Positions 1 through 16,140 of a stretch of DNA of 64,000 bases are shown in pieces. Positions within the stretch are counted from its first letter, which is position 1, and each line of letters begins with the position of its first letter. The stretch is from Pelomyxa schiedti (Eukaryota; Evosea; Pelobiontida; Pelomyxidae), in the NCBI GenBank assembly GCA_020536535.1, contig JAHLWZ010000448.1, positions 63,786-127,785 of the forward strand. Direction: 5' to 3'. A model generated the notes under the pieces. The model had not been told where the DNA came from and did not search any database. It saw nothing but the letters and a program-made list of their open reading frames with translations. The translations under genes and the position numbers were made by a program.

Positions 1-58
1 AACAATTTTTCTGATAAACAAACCAAATTTCTTTGTTACTTTTAAAAAAACAATAACC

Positions 59-3000
59 TCAAAGGGTGCTATTGCCTGATTTTGTGGGTGGTGGGTCAGA
101 AGAACCATCTGGCTCTCTGCCCTGTGTAGTGGGTGTTGTTGCCGATGATGCCAAATTTGAAGGTAGTTTTGTGTTACTCAGCAGCGAATTAGTTGAAGTG
201 GATGACGTGAGCCTGGGTGGCAACCTGGGGGGAACCAATCCAGTGGTGGTAGATGTATGGCTGGTAATGATGATAGGGGGAAGTGGCTTGGTGGGTGCTG
301 GTGGTAGCTGCCGGCGTCTGTTTGGTGTGAGTTGTGGTTGTGAAATGGTGTGAGATAGTGCACCAGTGCGGCTGGGTGTGTTATGGTCTTCACTTGTGGA
401 TAGGTGTGGTGAGGGAATCTTCCTAGGTGGTTGTTGTGGTTGTTCTGGTGGTGTTGTGGATACAAGTGGGGTGGAGGAGGGTGCATCGGGTTGATTTGTT
501 GGAGTACTAGGTGTTGGGGTGGTGGTTGTGTGAGGTGGGGTTCCTTCAGGGTTGGATGTGTTTGTGGAGATAACTTGTGGAGGAGAGGTTGGTGATCTCG
601 GCTTGTTTGTGTAGCTGAGACTTGGGAGTGGAGGTTGGTTTGGTACTGGGTTTGTTGGGGTAATTTTATGCTCACTGGAGGGAAAATGTGATTGGGCCAG
701 TGAGGGTGTTTTTGTAAGAGGTGAAGACGAAAACGAGGCAGAGCGTGTAGGAATTGGTGGAGGAAGCTTTGTTGGTGGTGGTGAAGAGTGGAGGGGATAT
801 TGGCTCTCCTCAACTGTTTGATCATCTTGTGGCACAGTGTCGTGATCTGGTGGCGGTGGTGTTACTACTAAAGCTGGCAGAGTTGGGTTGGATTCCTTCC
901 GTGGTAACTTTTTCTCTCCTGAAGAACCATGCCGATCTAACTTGTGATGGTGCTTTCTCTGCTTATGATGGGTACTTTTTCCTCCTACTTTCATAGCCGC
1001 AAGTAAGGATTCCTTTGTGAATGCAGTGATTTTTCTGAGTTCTTCAGAAGAGATTTTACGGAACTCCAGAGGTTTTGAAGTGTCATGAGCAAGTTGGTGC
1101 AATCTGAGGATAGGTATGCAATTTGCACTAGTTTGTTCCATAGCAATGTCCATTGCTGTCTTCCCCTCAGAATCACGGATATTTTGCGATGCTCCCGCTC
1201 TTTGGTGGTAATTAAAACAAAAGAGAAAAGAGAGCCAATGCCAAGAGGAGTGAACCTCAGAAGTGCAACGACATCGGGTTTCCTATCTCGTAGCACTGCA
1301 TAGTGAAGGGCAGTGCTGTTGCTTGCGTCTGGGCTATAAAAAACCGTTCAGTGAAGTATAAGTAGAGGGGGAAGTGCAACGTATCAACAGGGCTTCCAGA
1401 TACAAGAAGAAGTCCTAAACAGGACAATGAGTGGCAACGGACAGCAATGTGTACTAGTGACCTATCGAGGTTAAATGAACCCAGATTAAAATAATACCTC
1501 TTCTTCGCTGTAAATGGTTTCGTTACATCAGCTCCATGAGCAATGCACGTTAGTAATTTTTTTATGCTTCCCGTTTTTACTGCGTCAACGATATTCTTGT
1601 TTACTTTTAGTTCCTGATAGGGCAGAGTAAGAAGCCCACCTCATTGACTTCAAAAGGAGCAGGACCAAGAAATAGCTTCTTCTCATACTTGGAGGTGATC
1701 CAATTAGTGCGAGTTGTGCTGTGGGAGTGTAAAAAACACGGTTCGAAGAGAAATACTTAACAGGTCTGCATCTGGTGGAATTTTGGTGTATTCAGCAGGG
1801 ATTTCTCGCTCCCACACTGAATTCGCTTTTTCATTTCCAAGGGCTGAGAGCATCTAACATTGTTATTCAAGTTGCTTGTGAAGGACAGAAAAACCAAGTA
1901 GAGTTCAGGCTCTAAGTTATCTAATGTTAGACTCCTGACTTTACTGACATGCGTTCCCATCTGCCTATGGAGTCCTGAATACAGTTAGTTATGAATAAAA
2001 TTTCAGGCATACCTGAGCATGCAATGCAGATAACAACACCCAAATTAATAGAAACCCAGTCTGGATCTGAGAAGATAATCTAAACTCCTTGTGATAGAAA
2101 CATTAATGTACCAGGAGCACCACAGTCTGCACAGGCGGAATTTGATTGATGCAATTCCCTTAATATTTGCAATTCTGGGTGTGCTGCCTCGGAGGCTGCT
2201 GCAACGAAATGAGAATCCATGTGAAAGCAATAAAAGCTATACATGTTTTGTGTGTTCCAGTATTTACTTGTCCCAATAATAATTCTCGTGAAGAATTTAT
2301 GGCATTTATCCATGCTGTCATTTCTTCTTGTGAACTGGCCTAAAAAAGTTACATTGGAAAATGACTGGTACAAACTTGAAGTAAAAAGCTTGTTGCAGGA
2401 GGAGTAATGATCTCAAAACAGAATCTGCGATCCAAGTCATCTCTTACATGCAAAGTCGTTAAAAGTATATCCACAGATTTGACTCTGACAGGGTCCTTCC
2501 AGAAAAGTGTAAGTGGTTGCTCATCGTTGGCATGCAGAACAGTGGAAAAAAGATACCTACCTTTCCGTCTTTATAGTAAAAGAATTTTCCATCTTCAATT
2601 TTGAAGTAACGGCGTTGCCACATTTTACCAAAGTTCGTGGTTCTTTTGAAAAGGTACCTTTTGAATGTGAGTCAAGAAAGGAGGTCAGGGAAGGTACCCT
2701 TCCTGAACAGCTTCTTTGGATGCCGTAACAATTGCGGGAGTGTCTTGCTACTTGAATGAGCCATAGGCAAGAAAAGTGTGGTGCGGAATAAGAACCTTAG
2801 AAAGAGCCATTCTGGATTCTAAATCTTGCCTGTGCATGGCAGTGGCATTAACTAAATCCAAATTGGCCGTAGCAGCTACTTGTTTGTACAATGAATTTTG
2901 TTCCTCGAGCACAACAAGAGACTGCTTATAGAAAACTTGTTGCTGCTGAAGAATTCCTTGAATACACTCAAGAAGTAGAATGCGGTAGTGAGCCTGACAT

Positions 3001-4706
3001 GATATAAGGATGAAAAGTGGACTGGGAAAAAAGGTATACCTTGGCTTGGTTTATACCACTGGCGAGATCTACAATGGCTTCCCTCTGGTCCCGTTTTGAG
3101 GAGATAACTTCTTGAGATATCTAGAACTAATTAGCAGAAAAATTTCCAGTAGGAATCAATCACGTCATTGCCATCTGCACTTTTTTTTGTTCTGGCATAC
3201 TTGGCAGCCATTGAATCAAGGTGCTCTGAGCTACGCTTGAATTCTTTTCCCCTATTCTTTTAAGGGGATATTACACTAAGTGTGGCTTTTACTGGAGTAT
3301 ACCTGCACGTCTGCTATGTAGCCATCAATGAATTTTTGCATATTTGTGTTCATGAATAAGTCTAAAACATTAATCTAAGAATTATCAGATTTCAAAGAAA
3401 GGATTAGGACACACAAAGTGAGTCCTCTCCTCGTCAATTGACTGGAGGGTAGCAGCAACTTTTGCCAGACTTTTCCCTTCGTGAAGTTATGTATTTTAAA
3501 GAAATGAAAAAAGAATACTCAGGAAGGGATCTGCAGGAAGATTTACTAATTCACCCAGTAAATCTGTATACCTCTGTGTAAACTCTGTGTAGAGTGAGCA
3601 GCATAAAAAATACATATTATTTCACCTGAAGAAGTACTCTGAAGTGCTTTGAACATTTTCATGACTTGGGTGAGGTGCTGCCCACGCTGCTTAATGTCTA
3701 GTAACTCGCGCCTTAGTTCCTCACGGGAGATTGGGGAGTCATCAATAACATTAGCTATTGATAGAGGGACAGTCTCTGTGTCCGGCTGGTGCATTGCACT
3801 AGCGTCAAACACCACTGTAGCACGTGTGCCATTATTACAGCTGCTGCCGCTGCAGCTTCCTCCAGTGCCCGCAGTCCCAGAACCAGAAGCCGGCAAAGAC
3901 GAAGGCGACAAAGGCTCCTCCTGCCCCAACAGTGATGATTTCCTCTTCCCAGAACCCACCGGTTCGCCCGCGACCTGCTGCGGAGTAGGCACTGGGCTGG
4001 AGGGGCTCAAGGGGGGAAGGGGAGGAGGAGGCGGGGGAGGGGGCGAGGAGGAGCGGCCAACTTCGCTGTCACTGTAGTAGCCCCCTCCCCCGCTCCCGCT
4101 CCCGCCTCCGTCGTCGCTGCTCCCGCGTGGGCTCAGCCCAGCGCCCCCGGTGCTGAGCGGCGGGGACCGTGCCCGGCGGTGGGAGTGCCTGCTGCGATAC
4201 GACGAGAGGCTGGAAGCTGCGGCCGACGTGGGCGTTGGTGAGTGCCCCCGGTACCTCCCTTCGCGATCCGAGTCTCTGTCTCTGTGGTCCCTTTCCTTGT
4301 CCCTGTCCCTGTCCTTGTCCCTGTGACCTTTGTCCTTGTCCCTGTCTCGGTCCCTCTCTCTGTCACTCTCCCTGTGCTTGTCTCTATCTTTATCTCTCTC
4401 CCTCTCCCTCTCCCTCTCCCTATCCCGGTCTCTATCCTTGTCTCGGTCCCTGTCTCTGTCCCTATCCCGGTCTCGATCTTTGTCTCTATCCCTCTCCTTG
4501 TCACGCCCACCGCCGACGTCGGTGTCGTGGTCCCTGTCCCTGTCACGGTCACGGTCACGATCGTGGTCGTGGTGCGGGCCTCGCTGGTGGTCGCTGGACT
4601 CTGAATGGTGATGGTGATGTGATGAAGAGGAGGAGCCACTGGACACTACGTGGTCCTCTGTTGACCCTGTGTCGACCGAATCATATGTTGCTGATTTGCG
4701 AGACAT
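59..4706 (-). CDS. ACAP/ASAP-type ARF GTPase-activating protein (BAR-PH-ArfGAP-ankyrin)
   Basis: Multi-exon gene. The first exon (4706 to about 3630) encodes a long Arg-Asp/Arg-Glu dipeptide region, a proline run and then the start of a BAR domain. BAR helices continue in short exons to about 2770. A PH domain follows near 2690-2530 (motifs GYLFKR, WQRRYFKIEDGKF, split by an intron). Next is an ArfGAP zinc finger near 2180-1900 with CADCGAP, DPDWVSINLG, CIACSG and HVSKVRSLTLD, the last exons being separated by an intron. Ankyrin-like sequence (STALHYAVLRDRKPDVV) lies near 1320-1260. The final exon is a proline/serine/threonine-rich tail ending at 59; no SH3 domain is seen. The family stimulates GTP hydrolysis by ARF GTPases on curved membranes and couples traffic to actin. 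The domain order is that of ACAP/ASAP. The charged RD-rich N-terminus is not usual for the family. Exact exon borders are inferred. Confidence 0.88.
3900..4640 (-). repeat. Low-complexity Arg-Asp/Arg-Glu and proline coding repeat
   Basis: Within the first exon of the ArfGAP gene, roughly 4590-4270 is an imperfect 6-bp repeat encoding alternating Arg-Asp and Arg-Glu/Lys-Asp. It is followed by Gly/Ser runs and a run of eight prolines. The repeat creates long open frames on the opposite strand and in other frames, all of which are shadows. Confidence 0.85.
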
Positions 4707-4857
4707 CGTTCGTTCACCAGGCTGGGTAGTCCAGGGCGTCGCTGTTTTTTTTTTTTTGTTTTTCGGTTTTTTTTGTTTGTCTCGGTTTCCGTACTTTCGG
4801 GTTCTGAGAAGAAAAAAGAAAGAGTTCCCCTAGGGGGTGAATTCTTTGGTTTTGTTG

Positions 4858-6138
4858 TCAGGGCAGAGTGGAAAGTATTTGCATGGAAGGCCAGAGGCAA
4901 ACGAGGAAAATCACACCGTTGGGGAGGATGTACTTGTTGTTTTCTGCCGTGTCATACCAGTCTGTTACAGTTTCACAGAGGTGCAACTGTTTCTCATCCA
5001 CCTCTCTTCTCCTCTTCTTCTTGAACTTGGTGTAGCTAAAGATGTGCTTTTTCACTTCCAAAGGTAACTTGTGGAAAGTAAGCTGGCTGTTAAAACCAAA
5101 AACTAAGACCTTGCAGAGCAGAGTGGACCTGGTAAGAACAAGTAAGCAGTGCATTTCATCAATTCGAGATTGCTGTTCACTTGTGCCTCCAAGAACATCT
5201 GCACACAGACCTTTGAATTCGAGCTCAAAGATTGTTGCACGAACTTCGTCCTTGTTTTTTGCACTCCCTGGAAATGTCCACATTTGTTTGCAAACAAATG
5301 GATAGCATTCTGGATGTGAAGAGTGGCCCTTGCGCAAACGTGTCCAGAACATCTTTGCTGGTACCTCAACTGCTGTTGGGCCACTGCTGTGACTTGAAAT
5401 TTTTTCACTGTTTTCCTTGTGAGTGAAGTTTTTTGCAGGACGAGAACATACAAGAAAGAGCGCTGTTCCTCAAAAGAAGCTTCAAGATAGGTACGCAGAG
5501 TGTTCTCAACATCGGCGGTAGTTTTGACAGGGAAGATACAAGGATCCAGCATATAAATCATTCTTTCTACTTAACCGTGTTATTGCACCAAAACGGAAAA
5601 TAAAAAAAGAGACATGAATTAACTTACAACAGTTGCAGATTAAATATCGTTTTGTGACAGAAGTTGCCACAGTAGTCGTTGTAGTGGAAATAACTTTGTT
5701 TCCATCCTAAAGTCTTCAAGTCAAATCCAAAAAAAAAAAAAAAAAAACGAACGTCCAATGGGCCAAAGCGTGCCCGCACCCGGTACCACAAGCACAGCTG
5801 CAGGAAGCGGCGGGCTTGGTGCGTGCCCCAGCACGTGCGGGGGTGCCCTTGGCGACCTGGCCGACGTCGTGGTGCAAGGCCGCGGGGCCCGGGTCGCCCC
5901 GCGCCGCACGGAGGAGAGCGATGGCGATGGCGATGGCGAGGGAGGGGGGCTCGGGGGCGGGGCGCTGCCCGCCGCGACATCGGCGCCTCCGCCAAAGAAA
6001 AAGGTGGTGGCGATGACGGCCAGCACGGTGGTGAGCACGTCGGCGCCGGAGAGTGCCACGAGGGTGAGCGTGTCGCAGTGGGACGCGACGTGGCCGCCGG
6101 CTGCGGTTGCTGTGCTCAGGAGGTGGGTGTTGCTGTTC
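4858..6138 (-). CDS. Unrecognised multi-exon gene with GC-rich first exon
   Basis: The likely start is the ATG at 6138 (MNSNTHLLST), opening a GC-rich exon with strongly GC-biased third codon positions (6138 to about 5760). The best-biased frame changes once inside this stretch, so an intron or frameshift is likely there. Downstream, after poly-A/T-rich introns, AT-richer exons run from about 5560 to 4890. They include segments DVENTLRTYLEASFEEQ and NKDEVRATIFELEFKG, and a basic patch FKKKRRREVDEK. I do not recognise a family. The grouping of these exons into one gene rests on strand, spacing and the local pattern of GC-rich first exons. The plus-strand frames here are less convincing. Confidence 0.45.
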
Positions 6139-6362
6139 ATCGCACGAAGGCAAACTACAATTAGCAAGACTGTATCAACCAAGGTTACCCCCCCTTTTTT
6201 TTTTTTTTTTTGTGTTTATTTTCGTTTTTGTTATTTTTCCAAGTGGCATCCCAACTTGGATTCGTTTTCGATGTGGGAGAATGCGGACTTGCTACCAGTA
6301 CGTTGACCACTCTACGAGCTCTGAAGAGAAAGTTATTGAGGAGAGCCCAGAAAAGGGGGGGG

Positions 6363-10701
<4,339 letters not shown>

Positions 10702-11043
10702 GCAAGTACGTATTTTTTCGGTAGATCGATGTCGCCTAGAACCAACGGAACCTTCTAGGTTTTTTTCTTTTTTTCTTGAGCTCGGTTGTTTTAACAAAAC
10801 AAAAAAAGGCAGGAACAAGTCTGATTCCGGCCAGAGAATGGCTTTTCGCACTCTCAATCCTACAATAAAGAGACTACTGACTACAGTCTGAATCCTTGCC
10901 TTCTCCAACGTGTGGGCTCCTCCATGAATGGAAAGAGAAGGGGATTCGGATAGCCGGAGGGTTATGCACAAACGCACAAATCTCGAGTTTTGCTTTTCGA
11001 AGAAACATCGATGAATGAAGCGGGCCACAGTACGTGTAATTAA

Positions 11044-12706
11044 ATGGTTTCGGTTGGTTTGAGGTTAGGTCTGCCGTTGGTGTTGTTGGGCCACTTGTGC
11101 TTGATAGGAACTTGTTCGCTCAGTGGTAAATTCTGGCACATCACAGATATTCACTATCAGGTTGCCTGGTTTTTTTTTTTAACATAAGGGGTCTCCTTTG
11201 TAACACCCATTTGAATAGCCACTGTATTATGAAGGGGCAAGTGTGAGAGATGATTGTGTGAGTGGGACTGGGAGTGCTGGATATTATGGCAGTCTGGGTC
11301 CATGTGATGTTCCCATACAAACTCTGCAAGATACATTCACTTTCATGGCAAAAACTCTGCCAAACCCTGACTTCATTTTGTATACTGGTGATGTGGTGCG
11401 TGGAGCATAACTGATAAGGAAATATGTGAAACTAATTAGTAGTACCTAGGTTCCCCATGCGCCTCTTAATTGGGATGAAAACGGCGTTCTTGAATACATA
11501 GGAAATGTTTCATCATGGTTTACAACGTACTTCCCTGGGACTACTGTATTTCCTGTTCTGGGGTATTCTCACTCATTTTCTCCGCCACTATTTTGATCTC
11601 CCTCTAGAAATCATGACACCTATCCGGAATACCAGGTATGTCGTTTTATTCCTTTCCAACACCTGAGTTTATCTCAGATGTACCCTTATGAGTACTGGTT
11701 GTATGATCAGACTGCTGAAATATGGAGTGATTTCCTGGATAGCGACATGCAAAGCACATTCAAACTTGGTGGCTATTACACGTATCCTTCTCTCACTCCT
11801 TTAACTGCTCATATTGGAAAAGGCATTTAATTTCGCCAGGACTACGAGTTGTAGCACTAAATACAGCACTGTATTACTCGTATAATACCTATGTAAACCC
11901 GCAAGTTCACACTGGTTTGATTTTTCTTTCCCTACATTTGGAATGACAACTGCCCAAACAGATCCCGCCGGACAACTGGCTTGGATGGCCTCGGTAATGG
12001 ATTCAGCAAAAGCTAATGGGGAGAAAGTAATTGTTATCTACCACGTACCTACTGGATACGTTGGCGGAATCATTTCTCCCATGCACAAAGTTTACAATGA
12101 AGAATTAGTGACCGCATTGGAGCCGTATAACTCCATAATAATCGGCCACTTCAGTGGTGAGCTTTCCTCTGTTTGCCCGCATCACTAAAACCCAGATAGG
12201 CCACGACCACCTAGATATGTTCCGATTACTTGGCCCAGATCTAACTGCAACCTCTGAAGTGTCTGTTGGATTCGTGGCGGGTTCTTTATCTCCGTGGTAT
12301 TTAGCAAATCCAAGAATCCGAATGTTTTCCTATCAAGTTTCTGCACCCTTTACAATGTTGGACTATACCTCATACCAATTTGACTTGCTGTTGGCCAATG
12401 AGCTGAGGCGTATGTTACCAAATGCCAGTCATTATTATCTAAGCAACACTAGGGAGTACCTGGTTTGTTGAGTACACTGCGAGGGCAGAATACAACTTAG
12501 TCGATTTGAGCAGCAGTAGCATCATCCAGCTCTATAACGAAATGCAGACAAACATCACTCTAGTGGACTTGTACCTCAAACACTGGAAAGGAACTGAGAA
12601 GCCGGGGGAACTTTGTGCTGATTTAGACTGGTGCAGACTGGCTTCAGTTTGTTCGATAGGAACATCACAATGGAAGCCCTGGCTGGAATGCATGTCCCCA
12701 AAATGA
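11044..12706 (+). CDS. Acid sphingomyelinase-like phosphodiesterase (calcineurin-like metallophosphoesterase)
   Basis: Starts at ATG 11044 with a signal peptide (MVSVGLRLGLPLVLLGHL...), followed at once by the metal-binding block WHITDIHYQ. Further metallophosphoesterase blocks are FILYTGDVV, GNHDTYPEY (split by an intron near 11583-11626), VIYHVP, and IIGH...HDHLDMFRLL. Each carries the expected Asp, Asn or His ligands. The C-terminal part has WFVEYTARAEYN and a Cys-containing tail to 12706. The ASM/SMPDL3 family hydrolyses sphingomyelin or nucleotide phosphodiesters in lysosomes or outside the cell. The signal peptide agrees with secretory or lysosomal delivery. Substrate is not resolved. 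Convergent with the pseudokinase gene, whose stop lies about 100 bp away. Confidence 0.88.
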
Positions 12707-12803
12707 ATTCATTTGGAGCCCATAAAATAAACAAAAGCCTATTTTTTTACAATGCCGAAAATACAGTAGCAGTACAATCTAGTTTGAAAATAGGGTGTGG
12801 TCG

Positions 12804-15800
12804 TCACTGTCCTCTCCTGTGCCGTTTCGGGTGATGCATACTCTGGTTGGTTGTTTGGGGAGGCGGGCTGCTTTTTTGTGGAAGTATATCTCCCCTGGTC
12901 CTTTCTGCAAAAATGGTGTTAACTTGTGGGGGTGATGGTTGTGCCATAGGTGATACTGTTGGGTGTAATGCAGTTATGTCTTCATATTCAGTTTCAGGGG
13001 ACACTGCCGGAGGCTGATGGTGGGATGGTAGTTTGACTGGTGCCTTCAGTGTTGCAGGGAATCGCTTGGGTTCGGGAAGCCCAGGTGGAGTTTTGTGTTC
13101 AAATTCTATCTCTTCATACTCACCAGCACTAGATTTCATGGGTGCTGGTTGTGTTGATGGAGGAATTCCGCATTCTTCGCGCACTTCAGGGAGTTCTTCG
13201 TAATTATCACCTTCTTGGAGTAGCTGTGATGCTTCTCGGGAGCCCCGCGGTGGGCCTACAGCTGCACTGGAGCGAAGGAATTCCAGATTGTTGGAAGTAC
13301 TGTTCTCCAAACCACTATCTGACGATTTGCTGGAGGTACTGGTGCTGCTTGAGCTATTAGTACTACTTGCGTTTCCGGCACAGTATCTGGTAGTGGGAGA
13401 AGTACAAAGTCCCTCCCTACTCAGCCGTAGGTGCAGGGTTTCAAAATCTGGCCTTTGGGAAGGCGAATCGTCCCAGCACTGGTTTTTAGCAAGTCGTTAG
13501 TACTAAATCTCGAAACAAATTTAACCTGGAGCATTAAGGAGAAAATTGACTGCGGGCAATTTGGAGGTGGTAGTTTGACCCCTTGGCAAATAGCTTCTCC
13601 AACTTGGCTTGGATGCTCGATATGAGAGAAAGGAAGTTGCCCTTCAGAAAAAATCTCCCACATAACCTGAGTATTTTTTTTTTTGGTTTTCCAGTTAACT
13701 CACATATCAGACATACAACTCCAAATGACCACACATCAGAAAGTGTAGTGGGAATGCTGCCTTCAACAACTTCCTTTGCTTTCCATCTGATGAATTCGGT
13801 GTAGGTTGAACGAGCTTGATTTATGTGCGTGATACCGAAGTTAGAAATCTGAGGGAAGTGAGTCTCTGGAGGAATTTCAGGGGCCTGTCACTAGCCTTGA
13901 CTTGGTAGCCTCTTGCCGTAGATTGATAAACTAGGGTACGAGCACAAAGATATTCATGGACAATTTTGTGCCTTGCAAGGTATGCCATACCAGCAGCAAT
14001 ATCTCTTTCTTGAAGCTTAAAAAGAGAAAAAAAGGAGTTGGAAATAGTTTACCTTCCGAGGTCAATCATAATTTGCAAAGTCAAGGGTTCTGTTCGAAGG
14101 AGGGATAATAAACTACCCTCTGCAATTTCTTAATTGAAAGGTAAGTCGAGGCAAAATTCGGTCAAGTTATGAACCTGTGACAACTGAAACTTGCTCCCTT
14201 ATTGTAGCAAGACCAAAGAACTAGTCAGAAGGTACTTAGATTGGAAAGTACTGTATAGGCACCTGAAGGATATTGGGATGTCTGAGTGAACGCAGTGCAA
14301 TAGCTTCAGTTTCCAAAATTTCAAAATTTGGAGTGGAAAAAAATTGCTTGATAGCTACGGAGGTTCCATGCCATAGCCCTTTGTATACCTTGGGTACAAT
14401 AAAATTGGGTAAGGCCTCACAGAAATACATACAGTTCCAGCATAACCTCTTCCTCTCCATTCTCGAATTTGAACATTTTTGAGATGATGATTCTTACAGG
14501 TGTGAAAAGACGAATCAAGAGTAAGTTTATCTATTGCTACAGAGCTCAATCCCATTTGTTCTAGTTGGTTCCTGAGAGAAGAAGCTAAGTACAGTTGCTT
14601 GGATAGTTTTATTTGTAACTGGTGAAGTGAAGCCAAGTCAGAGATTGTAAGGTTGTTTGACTTAAATAGTTCAATATACTGTGGTAACCCAATTTCTGTG
14701 AGGTACTGTGCGATATCCCTTGTTTCTCCAGAGCCGGGAGGGTTTGTCACGTTTCCTGAAGGGTTTGTCCCATCAAGGGAAAGGAGGAACTTTTGAAGAG
14801 ACCCTTCAATTTTACTGTATTCCACACTGCTTTTCAGTGTCACTGCAATTGATTCCGTGATTGCCTCAAGTAGGTGAATCTTTTCTCTTGAGAACATAGC
14901 CTCTTTTTTGTCTGCTAACTTAAACACCGTCAGCTGAAAAGAGGAGGGAGAACCCTCACCAGAATTACTCCTAATGGTTGCACCTGGGTGGCTTTTATTG
15001 GCAACACCATTACAGATTTGAGAGCAGGGGATCCAAAAAGGCATCCATCAATGAAATGCTAAACGGGCCAGTTAGTCCTTCAAGGGAACAGTTGCAACTA
15101 CTTCTGTATTGGAATTCGAGACATAGGAGCCATTGTGAGTGAAATTAGTGCTGTCCCCTGGGACACTGCAAAGAACACTTCCCCATCTACATCAAAGGTA
15201 AAAATAGGCTTTCCTATAACTTAGTTTTACATGCAAGCATGAGATGAGTCATGAAGACAGTGAGTAAATTGGGGTTTAGCACTCCCGGTTATGAGATTAC
15301 ATTGTCCAGTAAGTTGCACAGGTAAACCTTCACAGTGAACAAGTGGGAATGAGCCACCCTCGCAATAAGGGTCAGCAAGCCACATCAGCACAGTTTCACA
15401 TCCCTTTGTGCGTGGTTAAAACGACATATACAACAACAAGATTAGAGGAAGTAACTGAGTCTTGTTTGAGCATGAAGCACACAGAGTTCAACATATCACA
15501 CATCCTGAAACTTGATGACTGCATCTGAGTGGTTTTAAAACCAAGTACAACTGTAGTTCAGAAGTAACAACCACTTGTGTATATTCTCTACTCCTCCTTT
15601 CTCGTTTTAGCAGATACCGTAATGCCACAATGTCATCAACATCGTCTGCAAATGAAACACAAAAACAACCAACAAAAAAAATGGTACTCAGTGGGACTGA
15701 ATGTACACCTATTCAATTACTATAAATTCTAGAAAGAGCCCTTGGGGTGGTTTTTTTTTTAAAACAACAAGTACCCAAGCCATCTCCCAGTTTCGCCATG

Positions 15801-15904
15801 GCCAAAGCCAAAAACACACGATAGGTTTGGGTTTTTTTTTTTTTTTTTTGATAGAAATGATGATCTATTAGCTTCTGTGCGACACCAGAAGAGATCGTTC
15901 CCAC
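12804..15904 (-). CDS. GAF-SAM-protein pseudokinase (tyrosine-kinase-like fold)
   Basis: Order on the minus strand: a GAF-like region (about 15200-14900), SAM domain (about 14720-14540; YLTEIGLPQYIELFKSNN), then a kinase fold. The kinase keeps a VAIK lysine (TSVAIKQF) and ALRSLRHPNILQ. The catalytic loop reads HEYLCART at 13934-13957 where HRDLxxxN is expected, and the metal-binding DFG is NFG at 13834-13842 (after splicing). DVWSFGVV, PFSHIEHPSQVGEAI and the tyrosine-kinase-like CW...QRPDFETL are present. The catalytic base, the following Asn and the DFG Asp are all replaced, so catalysis is unlikely. The tail to 12804 is proline-rich with motifs NYEEL, EYEEIEF and EYEDITAL. Probable role: scaffold or allosteric signalling. 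The 5' start (15904 is one candidate) is uncertain. Confidence 0.82.
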
Positions 15905-16140
15905 AACGTGTTTTTACGTAAAATTGAAGTGAAATTTCGGCGTAACAACTTCGGAAAACGAGGGTGGTTACCGGAATGTTTCAGTCAGCGGACCTATCGG
16001 GATAAGCACATCGCGCAGGAAGCATATAATGTGCAAAAGAGTCATTGTTATTAGAGACAATGGTTAAGCAAATAGTGCTTGTTTTTAGGTTGTTCACATA
16101 AGTTAGATACCTATAGTTTCCAGATTAGCTGGTAAATAAG

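Noticed and set aside
178-825. 215-residue minus-strand frame near the start of the window
   Set aside because: Shadow of the proline-rich final exon of the ArfGAP gene in another frame.
4169-4729. Long plus-strand open frames over the RD-repeat exon
   Set aside because: They arise from the 6-bp repeat of the minus-strand ArfGAP exon and encode only Ser-Leu, Pro-Cys or Val-Pro strings.
5758-6306. Plus-strand 182-residue frame in the GC-rich block
   Set aside because: Codon bias and the local strand pattern favour the minus strand, and the frame runs into poly-Phe from a T tract.
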